A stretch of 29,159 bases of DNA from WQXF01 sp031553615 (GCA_031553615.1 JAVBLJ010000063.1:1-29159); one strand, 5' to 3'; shown: positions 14,188 through 22,099, counted from the first letter of the stretch. The notes: a model not told the origin generated them from the sequence alone. Made by a program: numbers and translations.

Positions 14188-14991
14188 CTATCGCATGCCC
14201 GCCGATTGCACGCCCAGCTCCAGCAGGCGGCGCATGAGCGGCAGCACCGCATCCTTGTTGCCCGAGGTGTCCAGCTGTACCGTGCCCGGCGCATCACCGC
14301 CGCGCAGCAATCCGCGCTCGGCCAGCAGTCGCTCCATCTGCCGCGCCGTGCCCAGGTTGCCATCGACCAGCAGTGTTTCCGGCGGAAAGAACCGCGCGAT
14401 CGTTTGGCGTAGGTACACGTAATGCGTGCAGCCCAGCACCACCGCGTCGATGGGCTTGCGCGGCCAATCGCCCAGCAGGCTTGCCAGGTGCGCCTCCAGC
14501 GCTTCGCTTTGCATCTCGCCGCGCTCGGCAAACTGCATGAGCCCCGGGCAGGGTACCGGCACCGCACCCTCGCCGTAGCGCTCCATGAGCAACGCAAACT
14601 TAGGCAGCGCCAGCGTAACCGGCGTAGCCATCACCAGGATATGGCCGCCGTGCCTGTGCTCCGCGGCCACCTTGAGCGCGGGCTCCATGCCGATGACCGG
14701 CACGTCCAGCTCGTTGCGCAGTGTCGCCGCTGCCACGCTGGTGGCCGTATTGCAGGCGATGATCAGCGCCTTGACCCCCTGGCTCAGCAGATGCTGCGCC
14801 ACGACCCGCACCCGCTCCAGCACCTGTTCCGGCGTGCGCGTGCCGTACGGCGCGTACGCGTTATCCCCGTAATACAACAAATCCTCAGCGGGAAGCAGCG
14901 CGCGCACCTGCGCCAACACGCTGATGCCGCCCACTCCGGAATCGAAAATGCCGATCGGCTGACCCGCCTTGATGGCGCTATCTTCGCCCAA
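14188..14991 (-). CDS. murI: Glutamate racemase MurI
   Basis: MurI converts L-glutamate to D-glutamate for peptidoglycan by a two-base cysteine mechanism. The 267-residue protein has FDSGVGGISVL near the N-terminus (D17), the first catalytic cysteine C80 in IIACNTATS and the second, C188, in VLGCTHY with H190 after it. The start is a TTG at 14989-14991, placed by GGTGGAGG seven bases upstream. A TTG seven codons earlier (15012) lies in the T-run of the hairpin described below and has no ribosome binding site. It is the first gene of a set continuing with the C_GCAxxG, DUF1361 and TIM-barrel genes. A promoter and a terminator-like hairpin lie directly upstream, so read-through may set its expression. 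Confidence 0.94.
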   Translation of the reverse strand: MGEDSAIKAGQPIGIFDSGVGGISVLAQVRALLPAEDLLYYGDNAYAPYGTRTPEQVLERVRVVAQHLLSQGVKALIIACNTATSVAAATLRNELDVPVIGMEPALKVAAEHRHGGHILVMATPVTLALPKFALLMERYGEGAVPVPCPGLMQFAERGEMQSEALEAHLASLLGDWPRKPIDAVVLGCTHYVYLRQTIARFFPPETLLVDGNLGTARQMERLLAERGLLRGGDAPGTVQLDTSGNKDAVLPLMRRLLELGVQSAGMR

Positions 14992-15010
14992 AAGAGCACC
15001 TCCACCATTC

Positions 15011-15041
15011 AAAAAGCGCGGGAGCGCATCGCATCCCGCGC
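15011..15041 (-). terminator. Terminator-like hairpin between spoIIP and murI
   Basis: On the minus strand a perfect 8-bp stem GCGCGGGA/TCCCGCGC with a 10-base loop is followed by TTTTT. It would end spoIIP transcripts, but it also lies downstream of the murI promoter and 20 bases before the murI start, so it could act as an attenuator in the murI leader. Confidence 0.8.
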
Positions 15042-15053
15042 AAACGATACTTC

Positions 15054-15082
15054 ATTATAGCGCGAAGTATTCTTAAGGGCAA
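15054..15082 (-). promoter_or_regulatory. Promoter of the murI gene set
   Basis: A -35 box TTGCCC (complement of 15077-15082) and a perfect TATAAT (complement of 15054-15059) are spaced by exactly 17 bases. Transcription would start near 15047, a few bases before the hairpin at 15041-15016. Confidence 0.7.
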
Positions 15083-15092
15083 TACCTTTCGC

Positions 15093-16169
15093 CTACCGCC
15101 CCGTAGCCCGCTCCAGCGCTCGCGCCAGGTAGGGCATGGCGGCCAGCGCCTGCTCGAGGGTATTGTAGTTGTTGCCCACCTCGATAAGCACCGCGTTTTC
15201 CGAAACGTGCTGGTTAAAGCGCCCGCTCTTGGTGATCACGGGCCGCGCCAGGTCCTCCACCTGCGAATTGAGCTGATCGGTGATGCGCTGCGCGAGCTGG
15301 ATGTTGACCTCCCAGTTGGGCTTTTGCTCGAAGCCCGCGCCGGTCTGGCCCGTGCCCTTGCCAATGAGCACCGATAGGCGCGCCAGCTCCTTGCCGTCTA
15401 CCGTTACGATATTGGTGTTCTTCATGCTATCGTTGTAGGCGTCGCGATGCAGATCGATGTAACAATCGAAGGTTTCACCGCGCTGGCGGTACTGCTCCAG
15501 CAGCTCCAGCGAGCGCGTGTACGCGGTGGAGAGGTTGGGCGGCTCCAGGTCGGAAACGTCGTGCACCACCTCGATGCCCAGCAGGCGCAGCTCGCGAGCC
15601 AACGCCTCGCCCACGCGCACCACGTTGTGCTCAGGGTCCTTGGTGCGCCACTTCTGCGTGGGCTCATAGGCCTCCTGCGCGGTGGGCTCGTAGGCCTCCC
15701 AGGTGTGGGTGTGGTAAATAAGCACCCGCATCGGCCCGGTAGGATGCGGCGTGCGGCGCACCACCTCGATGCGGATATCGTCCGCCGCCGGAATCTCTTC
15801 GGGCTCGATGGGCGGCGGCGTATCGGCGATGTCCGGCGCGCCGGGCACCGGGGCGAACATGTTGACCGGGGTGGTGAGCACGCTGGTGGGATCGATCGTG
15901 GCCGTAGGCTCGGCTGGTAAAGCCTGCGGCTCGATCACCGCCAGCGCCGCCAGCACTGGCTGTGCGGCCTCCGCCGCAAGCTCCCCTCCGGTCTCCTTCG
16001 CCCCCGTCGCATCGCCCAAAGCCGGAGCATGCGCCGCTCCCTCGCGTTGCGCGCTCTCCCGCGCCAGCATGGGCACGGCAAACACCAGCAGCAGCGCACC
16101 CGAAAGCAGCATCAGCAATGCCAAATAGAGCAGCGCTCTGGTTCCAGAAATCACCCAAAAACGCCTCAC
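15093..16169 (-). CDS. spoIIP: Stage II sporulation protein P
   Basis: SpoIIP is the amidase and endopeptidase of the SpoIID-SpoIIM-SpoIIP machine that thins septal peptidoglycan for engulfment. The 358-residue protein has an N-terminal membrane segment (about residues 11-34), a long Ala/Pro/Glu-rich linker and a C-terminal amidase-like domain with VLIYHTHTWEAY (metal-binding histidine), FDCYIDLHRDAYND and the C-terminal ENAVLIEVGNNYNT glutamate motif. I chose the GTG at 16169, with GGAGGAG seven bases upstream. A TTG at 16220 in the same frame lies inside a tandem duplication and has weaker spacing. It follows gpr by 118 bases, the common gpr-spoIIP order. Confidence 0.94.
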   Translation of the reverse strand: MRRFWVISGTRALLYLALLMLLSGALLLVFAVPMLARESAQREGAAHAPALGDATGAKETGGELAAEAAQPVLAALAVIEPQALPAEPTATIDPTSVLTTPVNMFAPVPGAPDIADTPPPIEPEEIPAADDIRIEVVRRTPHPTGPMRVLIYHTHTWEAYEPTAQEAYEPTQKWRTKDPEHNVVRVGEALARELRLLGIEVVHDVSDLEPPNLSTAYTRSLELLEQYRQRGETFDCYIDLHRDAYNDSMKNTNIVTVDGKELARLSVLIGKGTGQTGAGFEQKPNWEVNIQLAQRITDQLNSQVEDLARPVITKSGRFNQHVSENAVLIEVGNNYNTLEQALAAMPYLARALERATGR

Positions 16170-16212
16170 GCGCTCACTCCTCCGCCGTACTCCCAAACTT
16201 TTTCCAAGCCTG

Positions 16213-16258
16213 CAGGACAAGCTCTCCTAGCATTCCAGGACAAGCTCTCCTAGCATTC
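16213..16258. repeat. Exact 23-bp tandem duplication upstream of spoIIP
   Basis: The unit CAGGACAAGCTCTCCTAGCA plus TTC occurs at 16213-16235 and again at 16236-16258 without a single difference. It sits in the gpr-spoIIP gap and duplicates a minus-strand AGGAG-type ribosome binding site and a TTG. Confidence 0.9.
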
Positions 16259-16287
16259 TATGATGCGCATCCACATCGTATGCAGGT

Positions 16288-17214
16288 TTACTGCATCAAT
16301 TGCAGAATTTCTTCGCGCTGGAGCGCAGGCTGCAGCGCTTCGTTGATGCCGCTGGCCAGTATAGCCGCCATGTGCTCCACCATGGCGTCGACCTCGCGCG
16401 GGGTCACCACCAGGTCGCCCAACTGCTCGCTAACCACGCGGGCAATCAGTGCGTCCAGCGCCTGCTCGTGCCCGCCGTCCTCCAGCTGCAGATCGTGGAT
16501 GAGCAGGCTGAGCGCATCCCTCGCGATGGTGGATGCGTACACCACCATGGGCACGCCCACCGCGATCACCGGCACGCCCAGCGTCTCCAGCGTCATGCCG
16601 CGCCGGTGGTTGCCCACCCCCGAACCCGGGCTGATGCCGGTATCGGTGACCTGGATGGTGCAGCAAATGCGCTCCGATTCGCGGGCCGCCAACGCATCGA
16701 CCGCCAGCACCGCCACCGGCTGCACGTGCGATACGATGCTGCGCACCATCTCGGCGGTCTCCATGCCGGTGATGCCCAGCACGCCCGGGGCCACGGCGCT
16801 GACCGAGCGAAGCCGCCCGCGCAGCGAACCGGGCACCACCTCGCCTAGGTGGCGCGTCACCAGCACGGCATCCACCACGCGCGGCCCCAGCGCATCCGGG
16901 GTGACGCGGCGGTTGCCCAGCCCCACCACCAGCACGTCGCCCTGCGAGGGGATCATGGGCTGGATGGTCTGCGCCAGCAGTGCGCCCAAGCGTTCAAAGA
17001 GCGCGGGCTCGGGCTGCACGAACTGGCGGCACCCCAGGGTGACGTAGGTTCCGCAAGGCCTGCCCAGCGCCGATGCGCCCTCCGGCGTGGTGATGCGCAC
17101 CACCGTGTGCGTGATCTCGCCCTCGCGGCTTTCCTCTACCTCCACGCCCGGCAGATACCCCGCCTGCTGCGAGGCACGCGCCTCCAGCGCCAAATCCGTC
17201 CGCAATTGCCGCAT
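16288..17214 (-). CDS. gpr: Germination protease GPR
   Basis: GPR is the aspartic-type (A25) protease that degrades small acid-soluble spore proteins when spores germinate. It is made as a zymogen in the forespore. The 308-residue protein begins MRQLRTDLALEA, matching the RTDLA segment near the pro-peptide of the family, and contains VLVVGLGNRRVTPDALGP, SAVAPGVLGITGMET, AVDALAARESERIC and the hallmark TDTGISPGSGVGNHRRGMT. The ATG at 17214 follows GGGGAGG at nine bases; 13 upstream codons have no support. It is divergent from rpsT and followed by spoIIP. A SigF or SigG promoter is expected from other spore formers, but I could not find a convincing match. Confidence 0.95.
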   Translation of the reverse strand: MRQLRTDLALEARASQQAGYLPGVEVEESREGEITHTVVRITTPEGASALGRPCGTYVTLGCRQFVQPEPALFERLGALLAQTIQPMIPSQGDVLVVGLGNRRVTPDALGPRVVDAVLVTRHLGEVVPGSLRGRLRSVSAVAPGVLGITGMETAEMVRSIVSHVQPVAVLAVDALAARESERICCTIQVTDTGISPGSGVGNHRRGMTLETLGVPVIAVGVPMVVYASTIARDALSLLIHDLQLEDGGHEQALDALIARVVSEQLGDLVVTPREVDAMVEHMAAILASGINEALQPALQREEILQLMQ

Positions 17215-17298
17215 GCAGCCGCCTCCCCAGGATTTTGAATCGGTCCCGTCCAATTTGTATCATTTTGATCGATTCGGCCCCGCACTATTCGCGCGCAC

Positions 17299-17340
17299 AA
17301 AAAAAGACGCGCAAAAAAAGCGTAAAAAAGAGCGTAAAAA
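17299..17340 (+). promoter_or_regulatory. Phased A-tracts upstream of the rpsT promoter
   Basis: Four A-runs (17299-17305, 17313-17319, 17324-17329, 17336-17340) have centres 14, 10.5 and 11.5 bases apart, roughly one helical turn. Such phasing bends DNA, and the tract lies 25-66 bases upstream of the -35 box, where an UP element would act. Confidence 0.5.
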
Positions 17341-17364
17341 GAACGCGAAACCCGCTCCGCGCTA

Positions 17365-17393
17365 TTGCAATCTGCGTTCGATCGTGATAAAAT
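17365..17393 (+). promoter_or_regulatory. Promoter of rpsT
   Basis: TTGCAA (17365-17370) and TAAAAT (17388-17393) are separated by exactly 17 bases. The start codon lies 37 bases beyond the -10 box. Confidence 0.75.
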
Positions 17394-17429
17394 ACCTTTT
17401 GCTGACTTATCCATGAGGAGGTGAATGGT

Positions 17430-17693
17430 TTGCCGAATATCAAGTCTGCCATCAAGCGCGTGAAGGTTAACGCGACGAAGAACCTGTGCAATCGCCGGGT
17501 GAAATCCGCCACGAAGACCGCCCTAAAGAAGTTTGAAGTCGCCCTCAAGACCGACACGAACGCCGCCACCGCTCTGCTGGCTGCCACCTCCGGCGCCGTC
17601 GATCGCGCTGTCGCGAAGGGCGTTGTGCATAAGAACGCCGCGAATCGCAAAAAGGCTCGCTTGGCCCGCGCGCTGGCTCGCGCCGCCCAGTAA
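17430..17693 (+). CDS. rpsT: 30S ribosomal protein S20
   Basis: S20 binds 16S rRNA early in small-subunit assembly. The 87-residue protein starts MPNIKSAIKRVKV, the typical S20 opening, and is Lys/Arg/Ala-rich with KNLCNRRVKSATKTALKKFE and the conserved C-terminal HKNAANRKKARLARAL. The start codon is TTG at 17430-17432, fixed by GAGGAGG nine bases upstream and by the family N-terminus; a GTG three codons earlier overlaps the ribosome binding site. TTG starts are known for this gene in other bacteria and may serve autoregulation. It is a single gene with its own promoter and terminator. Confidence 0.96.
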   Translation: MPNIKSAIKRVKVNATKNLCNRRVKSATKTALKKFEVALKTDTNAATALLAATSGAVDRAVAKGVVHKNAANRKKARLARALARAAQ

Positions 17694-17721
17694 CATACGA
17701 GCAACATTTTTCTTGCAGACG

Positions 17722-17746
17722 ACGCTTTCTTCGGGAAGCGTTTTTT
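17722..17746 (+). terminator. Terminator of rpsT with UUCG tetraloop
   Basis: An 8-bp stem ACGCTTTC/GGAAGCGT (one G-U pair) closes a TTCG loop, an exceptionally stable tetraloop, and runs straight into a tract of T. Confidence 0.88.
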
Positions 17747-17756
17747 GCTGTCTGCG

Positions 17757-17793
17757 CACAAAAGTACCGCCCGCGATCAACGCAGGCGGTACT
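17757..17793 (-). terminator. Terminator of the PHP/serine-hydrolase operon
   Basis: On the minus strand AGTACCGCCTGCG pairs with CGCGGGCGGTACT (13 bp, one G-U) around a 5-base loop, followed by TTTTGTG. It lies about 80 bases past the hydrolase stop. Confidence 0.8.
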
Positions 17794-17873
17794 ACTAGTG
17801 CTCGCAGGCCCCCGGCAGAACACACCGCAAGATTTGCAAAAGAGCGCGCGGAAATCCCGCAGGAATCCTTCGC

Positions 17874-19076
17874 CTAATCCGCAATCGCGCCGTATACCGT
17901 CTGCGCGAAGTAGGGCACAAACTCGTAGTGGCGGCCCGGATTGGTCTGCACCAGGAACACGGCCACCATCTCCTCGGCAGGATCGACGGCGAACCACGTC
18001 CCGGCCAAACCATCCCAGGCAAACTCGCCCACGGTGCCGTAGCCGGCGATCTCGGGGTGCATCATCACCCGCACCGCCAGACCGTAGCCGTAGCCGCGCT
18101 GCGTATCCCAATTGTAATCCTTAAGCTGCTGCTCGGTGAGGTGATTGGTGCGCATGAGTTCTACGCTCTTGCGGCTGAGGATGCGCACGCCCTCCAGCTC
18201 GCCTTCGCCCAACAGCATGCGCGCAAAGCGGCTCACGTCGTGCGCGGTGCTCAGCAGACCGCCGCCGCCGCTCTCCATGGAAGGCTCGGCGTGGTAGTGC
18301 GCATCCATGCGCGGATTCGCGGGCGCAAACGCGCCCTTCGCATCAAACTCATACATGGAGACCAAGCGGTGCGCCTTCTCATCGGTCACGAAGAAGCCGG
18401 TATCGTGCAAGCCCAGCGGCTCGAAGATGCGCTCGCGCATGAATTGGCCCAGCTTCTGCCCGCTGATGATCTCCACCAGCACGCCCAGCATGTCGATGGA
18501 CATGCCGTACCACCAGTGCTCGCCCGGGTGGAAGGTGAGCGGCACCTTGGCCACCTCGCGCGCAAAATGGCGTGCATCCCAGGGCTTTCCCGCCCGTTCA
18601 TCGGCCTCGGCGCGCTGCATGACCTCTGCAATGCCGCGCTCGCTGGGCGTGCCCTCGCCAGGGTACGGTATGCCCGAGGCCATGGTGAACAGATCGCGGA
18701 TCACGATCTCGCGGTGCGGCGTCACCATCTGCAGTTGGTTGGCCGCGTCGTATTCCGCCACCTTGGTATCCTTAAATTCGGGCACGAACTTGCTTAGCGG
18801 ATCGTGCATCTTGAAGCAGCCTTCCTCGTGCAGCATCATCAGCGCCGCCGAGCAGAACACCTTGGTCATCGAATAGATGCGGAAGATCGCGTCGTCGGGC
18901 AGCGGCTGCTTCTTCTCCAGATTCGAGAAGCCAAAGCCCTTTTGATATGCGGTTTCACCCTTGCGGTACACCAGCGCCTGCACGCAGGGTAGCTTCCCGC
19001 CCTGTACCCAATCGCCCAGCAACCGATCCAGGTTGCGGTGCAGCTTCTGCTCATCGAAACCATGCTTTGCCATCAT
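17874..19076 (-). CDS. Serine hydrolase of the beta-lactamase/penicillin-binding fold
   Basis: The 400-residue protein is a class C beta-lactamase-fold (PF00144) hydrolase, probably an esterase or peptidase rather than an antibiotic resistance enzyme. The catalytic serine and lysine are in SMTK (S69, K72), and the second motif is YGMS (Y190). The strand ESGGGGLLSTAHDVSRFARM is typical of the family, and WDGLAGTWFAVDP near the C-terminus occupies the place of the third active-site motif. There is no signal peptide, so it is cytoplasmic. Two adjacent ATG codons (19076, 19073) follow GAGGAGG; either could be used. It lies 61 bases after the PHP phosphoesterase and appears to share its promoter. 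The substrate is unknown. Confidence 0.88.
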   Translation of the reverse strand: MMAKHGFDEQKLHRNLDRLLGDWVQGGKLPCVQALVYRKGETAYQKGFGFSNLEKKQPLPDDAIFRIYSMTKVFCSAALMMLHEEGCFKMHDPLSKFVPEFKDTKVAEYDAANQLQMVTPHREIVIRDLFTMASGIPYPGEGTPSERGIAEVMQRAEADERAGKPWDARHFAREVAKVPLTFHPGEHWWYGMSIDMLGVLVEIISGQKLGQFMRERIFEPLGLHDTGFFVTDEKAHRLVSMYEFDAKGAFAPANPRMDAHYHAEPSMESGGGGLLSTAHDVSRFARMLLGEGELEGVRILSRKSVELMRTNHLTEQQLKDYNWDTQRGYGYGLAVRVMMHPEIAGYGTVGEFAWDGLAGTWFAVDPAEEMVAVFLVQTNPGRHYEFVPYFAQTVYGAIAD

Positions 19077-19137
19077 ACGACCTCCTCTGCATTCGTGCCC
19101 ATCTCGTGCCCCATGTCCCTGTGAGCCTATTATAGCC

Positions 19138-19965
19138 CTATTCCGGCAGTCCGGCAAGCCTGAGCAGGCGGGTATCCACGCGAAGCTCGCCCAGCGCGTA
19201 GTGCACGCCCTCGGTATACTCCGCGAAGCTTCCATGGTCATCGCCGCCCGCCGTGATGCACAGGCCGCGAGCGATGCAAAATGCGATCAGGGCCTGAATC
19301 AGCTCGGTGCTGTGCGCAGGATAGTAGCATTCCACGCCGTCGATGCCCAGCGCGGTCAACCGCTCCACGTGCGAGAGCAAGCCTTCGGCGGGCAATCGAT
19401 CGCCGGGATGCGCGAGGATGGCCACGCCGCCTGCCTCGTGAATCAAGCGCGCCACCTCCTCCACGGGCTGGAACGCGCTGGGGCCGCAGCCGTAGCGCCT
19501 GTAGAGCGCCATACAGCCCGGGTACTCGATCTTGTAGCCCTTGCCGCGCAGGTAATCGACGCCCTTCCAGCCCCCGCGCGAGGGATTGCGCAGGAAGCCC
19601 GCGTACTCCGCCGGATCTAGGCGCGGATCGTCGGCGCGCATGCGCTCGATGAGGTCGATGCTCACCTGCTCCATGATGCGCAGGTTTTCGGCCAGCAGCG
19701 CGGCCAACGGCGGGTGCACAAAATCGCAGCCGTAGGCCAGCACATGCTGCGTCCCGGCCTCGTACGCCGCGTCGATCTCCACGGCCGGCAGGTAGAGGAC
19801 GCCCTCGGCAGCGCAGGCCACAGCGGCGCGCGCATGGGCCTCCACCGTGTTGTGATCGCAGGTGGCGATGCAGCCGATGCCCTGCTCTCGCGCCACGCGG
19901 GCCACCTCCTCGGGTGAACGGGTGCTGTCCGAAAAATAGGTATGAACGTGCAAATCCGCGAGCAT
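19138..19965 (-). CDS. PHP-domain phosphoesterase (TrpH/RNase AM-like)
   Basis: The 275-residue protein is a metal-dependent phosphoesterase of the PHP family. Metal ligands are visible in ADLHVHTYFSDST (H6, H8, D13), CDHNT (D37, H38), AVEID (E63), ILAHPGD and the C-terminal GGDDHG. The arrangement matches TrpH/YciV enzymes, which remove phosphate from nucleoside 3',5'-bisphosphates and trim short RNAs; the exact activity here is inferred. The start is the ATG at 19965, with GGGGGGAG just upstream; 26 further codons overlap the promoter region and are not used. It heads a two-gene operon with the serine hydrolase. Confidence 0.9.
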   Translation of the reverse strand: MLADLHVHTYFSDSTRSPEEVARVAREQGIGCIATCDHNTVEAHARAAVACAAEGVLYLPAVEIDAAYEAGTQHVLAYGCDFVHPPLAALLAENLRIMEQVSIDLIERMRADDPRLDPAEYAGFLRNPSRGGWKGVDYLRGKGYKIEYPGCMALYRRYGCGPSAFQPVEEVARLIHEAGGVAILAHPGDRLPAEGLLSHVERLTALGIDGVECYYPAHSTELIQALIAFCIARGLCITAGGDDHGSFAEYTEGVHYALGELRVDTRLLRLAGLPE

Positions 19966-20013
19966 GCGCTCCCCCCTAACCCGATATCGATTCTGCGCAG
20001 AAAAGTTTTTCCT

Positions 20014-20043
20014 ATCATACCATCGCAGGCAGGCGATTCGCAA
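20014..20043 (-). promoter_or_regulatory. Promoter of the PHP/serine-hydrolase operon
   Basis: TTGCGA (complement of 20038-20043) and TATGAT (complement of 20014-20019) are separated by 18 bases on the minus strand. Confidence 0.6.
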
Positions 20044-20087
20044 CCTATGGCGAATTCAAAGCGGAGCAAGTTTGTGCAAATTTTTGT

Positions 20088-20121
20088 AAGGCTCAAGTTC
20101 TTGCAAGGCTCAAGTTCTTGC
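20088..20121 (+). repeat. Tandem 17-bp repeat upstream of the aldo/keto reductase
   Basis: AAGGCTCAAGTTCTTGC occurs twice in tandem (20088-20104, 20105-20121), and a third copy begins (AAGGTTCT) at 20122. Each unit holds CAAGTTCTTG, a CAAG/CTTG dyad of the kind bound by dimeric regulators. It lies 64-97 bases before the start codon. Confidence 0.75.
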
Positions 20122-20184
20122 AAGGTTCTAAAGCCTTTTCGGCCCGGCTTGCAATACATCCTTTGCTATGCGGGAGGAAAATCC

Positions 20185-21339
20185 ATGCGGTATATGATTA
20201 ACCCCAAGAATGGCGACAAACTCTCGGCCCTCGGCTTTGGCTGCATGCGCCTGCCCGGCGACGAAAAGGCCGCCGAGCAGCTGATTCGGCGCTCCATCGA
20301 AGCCGGCATCAACTATTTCGACACCGCGTACATCTACCCCGGCAACGAGGCGCTCATGGGCCGCATCCTTGCCAAGGGCCTGCGCGACAAGGTGCTCCTC
20401 GCCACCAAGCTGCCCCATTACCTGGTGAAGAAGCGCGGCGACATCGAGCGCATATTTACCACCCAGCTCGAACGCCTGGGCACCGATCACATCGATTATT
20501 ACCTCATGCACATGCTGACCGATCCGCAGGATTGGCGGCGGTTGCTCGACCTGGGCATACTCGAATGGATCGCCGAGGAGCGCAAGCGCGGACGCATCCG
20601 CAACCTGGGCTTCTCCTTCCATGGCCGCGCGCAGGCGTTCATCGAGCTGGTCGACGCGTATGATTGGGATTTTTGCATGATCCAATACAATTACCTCGAT
20701 GAGCACAGCCAGGCGGGCGCGGACGGCCTGCGCCACGCCGCCGCCAAGGGCATGCCGGTAATGATCATGGAGCCTTTGCGCGGCGGCAAGCTGGCGGTGG
20801 GCCTGCCCAAGGAGGCGCGCGCCTTGTTTGCAAAGGCCGATGCGCAGCGCACCCCCGCCGAGTGGGCGCTTCGCTGGGTGTGGAATCACCCCGAGGTGGC
20901 CACCGTGCTTTCCGGCATGCGGACCGATGCCATACTGGAGGAGAACCTGCGCATCGTTGAAGATGCCGCGCCGGGTGCGCTGAGCGGCGAGGAGCTTGCG
21001 CTGTTTGAGCAGGTGCGTGAAGCGACGCTGGGCAAGGCACACGTGCCCTGCACGGCCTGCGCCTATTGCATGCCCTGCCCGCGCGGGGTCGACATTCCCA
21101 TGTGCTTTGCCTACTATAACGATATTGCCCTGCTGGGGCGCTGGGAAGCCAAGCTGAACTACGCGCTCCACGTGGGCGATCATAACGCTTCGCAGTGCAC
21201 GCGCTGCGGCAAGTGCGAGCAGCATTGCCCGCAAAGCATCGCCATTCGCAATCACCTGGAGACCACAAAAAAAGCGCTGGAAGGCTTTCCCTACCGCCCC
21301 ATGCGCTTCGTGATGCGAAAAATGTTCCGTATGTCTTAA
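20185..21339 (+). CDS. Aldo/keto reductase with C-terminal 4Fe-4S ferredoxin domain
   Basis: The 384-residue protein joins an aldo/keto reductase barrel (about 1-280) to a C-terminal iron-sulfur domain. The barrel shows LGFGCMRLPG, the catalytic set D46 and Y51 in INYFDTAYIYPG, K75 in LATKLP and H109 in YYLMHM. The C-terminal part has cysteines in VPCTACAYCMPCPRGVDIP and QCTRCGKCEQHCPQSI, enough for 4Fe-4S centres. This fusion is widespread in anaerobic Firmicutes and suggests electron transfer with ferredoxin as well as, or instead of, NADPH. The ATG at 20185 follows GGGAGG. The gene converges on nadE with only four bases between the stops and no visible terminator. The substrate is unknown. 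Confidence 0.93.
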   Translation: MRYMINPKNGDKLSALGFGCMRLPGDEKAAEQLIRRSIEAGINYFDTAYIYPGNEALMGRILAKGLRDKVLLATKLPHYLVKKRGDIERIFTTQLERLGTDHIDYYLMHMLTDPQDWRRLLDLGILEWIAEERKRGRIRNLGFSFHGRAQAFIELVDAYDWDFCMIQYNYLDEHSQAGADGLRHAAAKGMPVMIMEPLRGGKLAVGLPKEARALFAKADAQRTPAEWALRWVWNHPEVATVLSGMRTDAILEENLRIVEDAAPGALSGEELALFEQVREATLGKAHVPCTACAYCMPCPRGVDIPMCFAYYNDIALLGRWEAKLNYALHVGDHNASQCTRCGKCEQHCPQSIAIRNHLETTKKALEGFPYRPMRFVMRKMFRMS

Positions 21340-21343
21340 CCGA

Positions 21344-22099
21344 TCATTCGCGCGGGGTCAGCACGCTCTTCCCCGCGTTGTACCCGTACCATTTGGGCAT
21401 GCGCCGCTTGTGGCGGCTACCCGAATGGTACCGCTCCAAAATGGCGCGGTCGGCCTGGCCCGCCTCACCCTCCAGCAGGAAGGTGTCGATGGCGCGGTAG
21501 GTGATGCCCATCTCCTGCTCGTCGGTCTGGCCTTCGAAGAGCCCGGCGGAGGGCGCTTTGGTGAGTATGTTTTCCGGCGCGCCAAGAAATCGAAGGAACT
21601 CGAACACCTCGGTGGCGGTCAAATCGGCGATCGGATTCAAATCGCACGCGCCGTCGCCCCACTTGGTGAAGTAGCCCATGTAGATTTCGCTGCGATTGCC
21701 GGTGCCCGCCACCAGCCTGCCCTCGTTGGCGGCGATAGCGTACAGCGCGATCATGCGCAGACGGGGCGCGATGTTCATATCGGCGGAACGGCTGACGTCG
21801 GTTCCCAGCGCGCCCAGCATGCTTTGCTTCACGGCGGTCAAATCCACGATGCGGCCGGCGATGCCGTACATGGCGGCCAGCGCTTCACCATCGGTCTTGT
21901 CCTCGCCCAGGTTTCGGGCCGAGGTGCAGGGTAGGATCACGCCCAGCGTGTCGTCGCAGGCTTTTTTGCACAGGATGCCCACCAGCGCGCTATCCTTGCC
22001 GCCGCTGTTGCCAAACACCAGGCCCCTCGCGCCCGCCTCCGCCATCGCCGCGCGGATGTACTCCACGCGATCCTCCAACTCTTGCCGATAGTTGCGCAT
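21344..22099 (-). CDS. nadE: NAD synthetase, ammonia-dependent type (NadE)
   Basis: NadE makes NAD from nicotinate adenine dinucleotide with ATP and an amino donor. The 251-residue protein is the small form without a glutaminase domain, so it should use ammonia. The ATP-pyrophosphatase loop is FGNSGGKDSALV (S32-S37), and the family segments AGTGNRSEIYMGYFTKWGDG, DLNPIADLTATEVFEFLRFL and KAPSAGLFEGQTDEQEMG are all present, with a basic RHKRRMPKWY tail. The ATG at 22099 follows AGGAGG at seven bases. It is convergent with the aldo/keto reductase gene. Confidence 0.95.
   Translation of the reverse strand: MRNYRQELEDRVEYIRAAMAEAGARGLVFGNSGGKDSALVGILCKKACDDTLGVILPCTSARNLGEDKTDGEALAAMYGIAGRIVDLTAVKQSMLGALGTDVSRSADMNIAPRLRMIALYAIAANEGRLVAGTGNRSEIYMGYFTKWGDGACDLNPIADLTATEVFEFLRFLGAPENILTKAPSAGLFEGQTDEQEMGITYRAIDTFLLEGEAGQADRAILERYHSGSRHKRRMPKWYGYNAGKSVLTPRE

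Noticed and set aside
16288..17430. A SigF or SigG promoter for gpr
   Set aside because: Candidates such as GAATA followed by CAAAATG match the -10 consensus poorly; I could not support a site although one is expected.
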